DNA of 8,192 nt from Candidatus Poseidoniaceae archaeon (GTDB taxonomy: Archaea; Thermoplasmatota; Poseidoniia; Poseidoniales; Poseidoniaceae): positions 1 through 8,192 of the forward strand of contig JAKUNX010000084.1 in assembly GCA_022451835.1 (NCBI GenBank), given 5' to 3'. The translations under genes were made by a program, and so were the position numbers. Each line of letters starts with the position of its first letter. Position 1 is the first letter of the stretch. Shown here one piece after another: positions 6,440 to 8,192 of this stretch. The notes beneath the pieces are model-generated. The model saw only the letters and a program-made list of their open reading frames with translations. It did no database searches and had not been told where the DNA came from.

Positions 6440-6943
6440 ATGAGTTCGACTACGAAAGGTTCGAAGGTAAGTAAATTGACAGCAATTCCGGGAGTCGGTG
6501 CTGCTACTGCAAAGAAGTTAGTCGCCGCTAAACTTGACACAGTATCTAAAGTCGCTTCTGCTGGAGCGGCAAAATTAGTAAAAGCTGGCATTCAAGCAGC
6601 ATTAGCAAAGAAAGTTGCTGCGGCAGCAAAGAAACTTGACAAAGCATCTCAAGCGACAAAGAAAACCGCTACCGCAGCAAAAAAAGCAGCTAAAGCAGCA
6701 CCAGCAAAAGCAAAAGCGGCTGTTAAGAAAGCCCCTGCAAAGGCCAAAGCTACCGCTTCCAAAGCCAAAACAGCAACTAAATCTGCTGCTAAGAAGACTT
6801 CAGAGAAAGCCAAGAATTTGGCAGCTAAGGCTAAGTCAAAAGCCAAACCAAAGACTGAGTCAAAGCCGAAAGATGGCAAAATAGGTCCTTCAAGGAACAC
6901 GCCATTATCATCATTGTCTTGGTTTAAGAACGCTAAGAAATAA
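6440..6943 (+). CDS. HhH-domain protein with histone-H1-like Lys/Ala tail (chromatin candidate)
   Basis: A 167-residue, extremely basic protein, probably a nucleoid or chromosome-compacting factor. Residues 13-62 look like a tandem helix-hairpin-helix unit of the RadA N-terminal or HhH_5 kind. The first hairpin is clear (LTAIPGVGAATAKKLVAA, IPGVG at 16-20). A linker LDTVSKVASAG follows, then a degenerate second hairpin (LVKAGIQAALAKKVAAA). HhH units bind the DNA backbone without sequence preference. Residues 62-145 are almost entirely Lys, Ala, Pro, Thr and Ser, with APAKAKA and KKAPAKAKA units, like eukaryotic H1 tails or the tails of some bacterial nucleoid proteins. The end, GPSRNTPLSSLSWFKNAKK at 149-167, breaks the low complexity and may be a separate contact motif. 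No ATPase domain is present, so this is not RadA. The function as an architectural DNA-binding protein is inferred; RNA binding is possible. The small Cys/His protein follows 41 bases downstream. Confidence 0.88.
   Translation: MSSTTKGSKVSKLTAIPGVGAATAKKLVAAKLDTVSKVASAGAAKLVKAGIQAALAKKVAAAAKKLDKASQATKKTATAAKKAAKAAPAKAKAAVKKAPAKAKATASKAKTATKSAAKKTSEKAKNLAAKAKSKAKPKTESKPKDGKIGPSRNTPLSSLSWFKNAKK
6623..6874 (+). repeat. Low-complexity Lys/Ala coding tract
   Basis: This stretch encodes residues 62-145 of the HhH/H1-like protein in irregular AAR/GCN/CCN codon repeats, with near-copies such as GCAGCAAAGAAA and GCNAARGCNAAR. The units are imperfect and vary in length, which suggests growth by slippage or unequal exchange and predicts length differences between strains. 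Confidence 0.7.
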
Positions 6944-6954
6944 TTCCGCGAATT
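6942..6954 (+). repeat. Small inverted repeat after the HhH/H1-like gene
   Basis: AATTC-CGC-GAATT starts inside the stop codon at 6941-6943. With one G-U pair the stem can extend to about eight pairs. No T-run follows, so it is a weak terminator at best; it may be an RNA processing or stability element between the two small basic-protein genes. Confidence 0.3.
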
Positions 6955-6984
6955 GTTCAAAGACCGAGTGTACTTTGTCAAATC

Positions 6985-7167
6985 ATGCCTAGAAGGAAGT
7001 ATGGCCGTCTTCGTAAGACTGTAGAACTTCCGCCGAAGGAAAATTGCTCTCGGTGTCGTTCGGGTAAATATTGTCCAATTCCAGGCCATTCAGGTCAAGA
7101 AGTAAAACCTCACAGAGAATGGATGGGTCCAGAAAAAGTCTCGAAGAGGAAAGCCAAGTCGAATTAA
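6985..7167 (+). CDS. Small basic protein with Cys/His cluster, possible zinc binder
   Basis: A 60-residue protein of no family I recognise. A basic N-terminus (MPRRKYGRLRK) leads to the cluster CSRCRSGKYCPIPGH, giving Cys21, Cys24, Cys30 and His35 in the spacing C-x2-C-x5-C-x4-H, with His43 nearby. This could hold one zinc ion. A lysine-rich tail ends the protein (KVSKRKAKSN). The composition points to DNA, RNA or ribosome binding. The ATG at 6985 has no Shine-Dalgarno. The gene follows the HhH/H1-like gene by 41 bases on the same strand and may be co-transcribed with it. The opposite strand also opens here, but that frame shows no domain character and would overlap the recombinase 3' end, so the Cys/His reading is preferred. 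Its stop lies two bases from the convergent recombinase stop. Confidence 0.7.
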   Translation: MPRRKYGRLRKTVELPPKENCSRCRSGKYCPIPGHSGQEVKPHREWMGPEKVSKRKAKSN

Positions 7168-7169
7168 TG

Positions 7170-8168
7170 TCACTCAATACCAGATACGCTGGTAGAGGGA
7201 GTATTTTCTACTAATTCTTCAACAGGTTCATCCGCTTCAGCAAGAGTGTTTCTCATATTTTGTGCCCTATTGTAAACTTCACGCAATGTCTGATCAGAAA
7301 TCTCAAGATATACTCTGGTAGTTGCAATACTACTGTGTCCAAGTAACTTTTGAATCGATACTAAATCAGCACCTCTTTCCAATAATCCTGTGGCAAAATT
7401 ATGTCTAAGTACGTGAGGAGTTAACTTTCCTTTTGGTAGCCCCGCTTCAATTGCTAAAGCATCCATTAGCCTTTGAACTCCACGAGGCTGTATCCTTCTT
7501 CCCGCCGAGTTTAGCAATAGTGCATCAAATTCTCCTTTAACTCTAGAATCTCTTACTGGAAGCCAGGCATTAATCATGTTCAATGTTCGTTCTGTGAATA
7601 GGACTAATCGGTCTTTGTCACCTTTTCCGCCAATGACTTTAGCCGATTTGTCCTGAATATCCAGGTCGCCTAGGTTTAGGTTACATACCTCACTCACTCT
7701 AAGCCCAGTATCAAGCATTAAAGTAACAACAACCGATGCCACAGGATTTTCACTGGTTTTAGCAGCCTCTAAAACCATGGTCAATTCTCTTCGAGTAAGT
7801 GTTCTAGGCAATCTTTTCCCGGTTCTTGCACGAGTAAGGTGATCCGGCCATCTGTGGCCAAGCCACTTCAACAGATGACGAGCAGCAGCCAATCTTGCAT
7901 TGTAAGTGGTTGGTCTTAAGTCTGAAAGACTGTGTGTCCATAAATCAATCCGACCATTTAGCGGCTCCATTCGTTGTGCTAAATCATAAATTGTCATAGT
8001 ATTGTATTCAATTTCACTTAACACATTTTCACTAGGAAGAGTTGTTTCAACGTATGACCTCAAACCAGAAATGTAAGACTTCTGAGTGTTTTCAGATTTA
8101 TTTTCTGACTTGAGTTGTTTTTTGTCGGAACGATGGAAGCTTTTCGGAGGAGCAACGTGTAAGGACAT
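7170..8168 (-). CDS. xerA: XerA/XerC/D-type tyrosine recombinase
   Basis: A site-specific tyrosine recombinase, most likely the archaeal Xer protein that resolves chromosome dimers at a dif site. Residues about 28-112 form the SAM-like core-binding domain and 120-300 the catalytic domain. All catalytic residues are visible: Arg157 in DTGLRVSEV, Lys182 in GGKGDKDR, His252 and Arg255 in HVLRH, His278 in LLGHSS and the nucleophile Tyr287 in TTRVYLEIS. The 332-residue length exceeds the roughly 280-300 usual for Xer because of a Ser/Lys/Asn-rich start (1-27) and an acidic C-terminal tail (305-332). An in-frame TGA at 8180-8178 lies just upstream of ATG 8168, so the start cannot lie further upstream within the window. 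No clear Shine-Dalgarno is seen. No tRNA, direct repeat or phage gene adjoins it, which favours a housekeeping role over an integrase of a mobile element. No dif-like site was recognised in the window. Confidence 0.92.
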   Translation of the reverse strand: MSLHVAPPKSFHRSDKKQLKSENKSENTQKSYISGLRSYVETTLPSENVLSEIEYNTMTIYDLAQRMEPLNGRIDLWTHSLSDLRPTTYNARLAAARHLLKWLGHRWPDHLTRARTGKRLPRTLTRRELTMVLEAAKTSENPVASVVVTLMLDTGLRVSEVCNLNLGDLDIQDKSAKVIGGKGDKDRLVLFTERTLNMINAWLPVRDSRVKGEFDALLLNSAGRRIQPRGVQRLMDALAIEAGLPKGKLTPHVLRHNFATGLLERGADLVSIQKLLGHSSIATTRVYLEISDQTLREVYNRAQNMRNTLAEADEPVEELVENTPSTSVSGIE

Positions 8169-8192
8169 GACAATTTCTCAGAACATTTCCTG

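Noticed and set aside
6620..6880. Repeated Lys/Ala codons as a CRISPR-like or tandem DNA repeat array
   Set aside because: The units are irregular, in frame and explained by a low-complexity protein tail; there are no spacers.
6958..6977. CAAAG...CTTTG hairpin before the Cys/His gene as a regulatory RNA
   Set aside because: Only five pairs with a long loop; easily chance in this composition.
6649..7089. A minus-strand frame rich in Ala/Phe/Leu opposite the Lys/Ala tail
   Set aside because: It is the mirror of low-complexity Lys/Ala codons; its hydrophobic look is a by-product of the complement.
6989..7177. A 62-residue minus-strand frame opposite the Cys/His protein
   Set aside because: No recognisable features, and it overlaps the recombinase 3' end; the plus-strand frame has an ordered Cys/His cluster and basic arms.
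7170..8168. Recombinase as the integrase of a genomic island
   Set aside because: No tRNA, attachment repeat, phage or transfer gene is visible, and its motifs fit Xer; the region beyond 8192 was not seen.

Overview
The window looks like chromosomal DNA from an archaeon with a compact, fairly AT-rich genome. Four genes point to Archaea: a Sec61-beta-type translocon subunit (secG), a tyrosine recombinase of XerA/XerC/D type, an Lrp/AsnC regulator, and an RNA cytosine-C5 methyltransferase whose motifs resemble eukaryotic NSUN2/Trm4. The tight packing and the small helix-hairpin-helix protein with a histone-H1-like tail make me suspect a marine Thermoplasmatota lineage such as Poseidoniia (Marine Group II). 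That placement is inference from style; the window has no rRNA or other marker that settles it.

Layout. Positions 1-3300 hold a minus-strand run, probably one operon. In transcription order it contains the NSUN2-like methyltransferase (3300-1555, TTG start), a type I membrane protein of unknown function (1553-402), and an Lrp/AsnC regulator (362-1, cut by the window edge). The first two genes are one base apart, and the second gene's strong Shine-Dalgarno lies in the last codons of the first. A 100-base divergent spacer (3301-3400) separates this run from a plus-strand pair: a roughly 12-helix membrane protein (3401-4735) and a small basic protein of unknown family (ending at 5205). That pair runs tail to tail into secG (5393-5202), and the two stop codons overlap. 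Upstream of secG on the same strand is an unrecognised 300-residue soluble protein (6366-5464).

A 73-base divergent spacer (6367-6439) then leads into a plus-strand pair of very basic small proteins. The first is the HhH plus H1-like-tail protein (6440-6943). The second is a 60-residue protein with a Cys/His cluster (6985-7167). The last gene, the XerA-type recombinase (8168-7170), converges on this pair with only two bases between stop codons.

Working together. The left part concerns RNA modification and possible sensing or regulation at the membrane. The middle holds a membrane protein with a small partner and a translocon subunit. The right part has three products likely to act on nucleic acid: a chromosome-compaction candidate, a candidate zinc-binding basic peptide and a site-specific recombinase. 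There is no tRNA, rRNA, CRISPR array, insertion sequence or gene-free stretch above about 115 bases. The least explained items are the HhH/H1-like protein with its two neighbours, and the two membrane-protein genes with no recognisable family.
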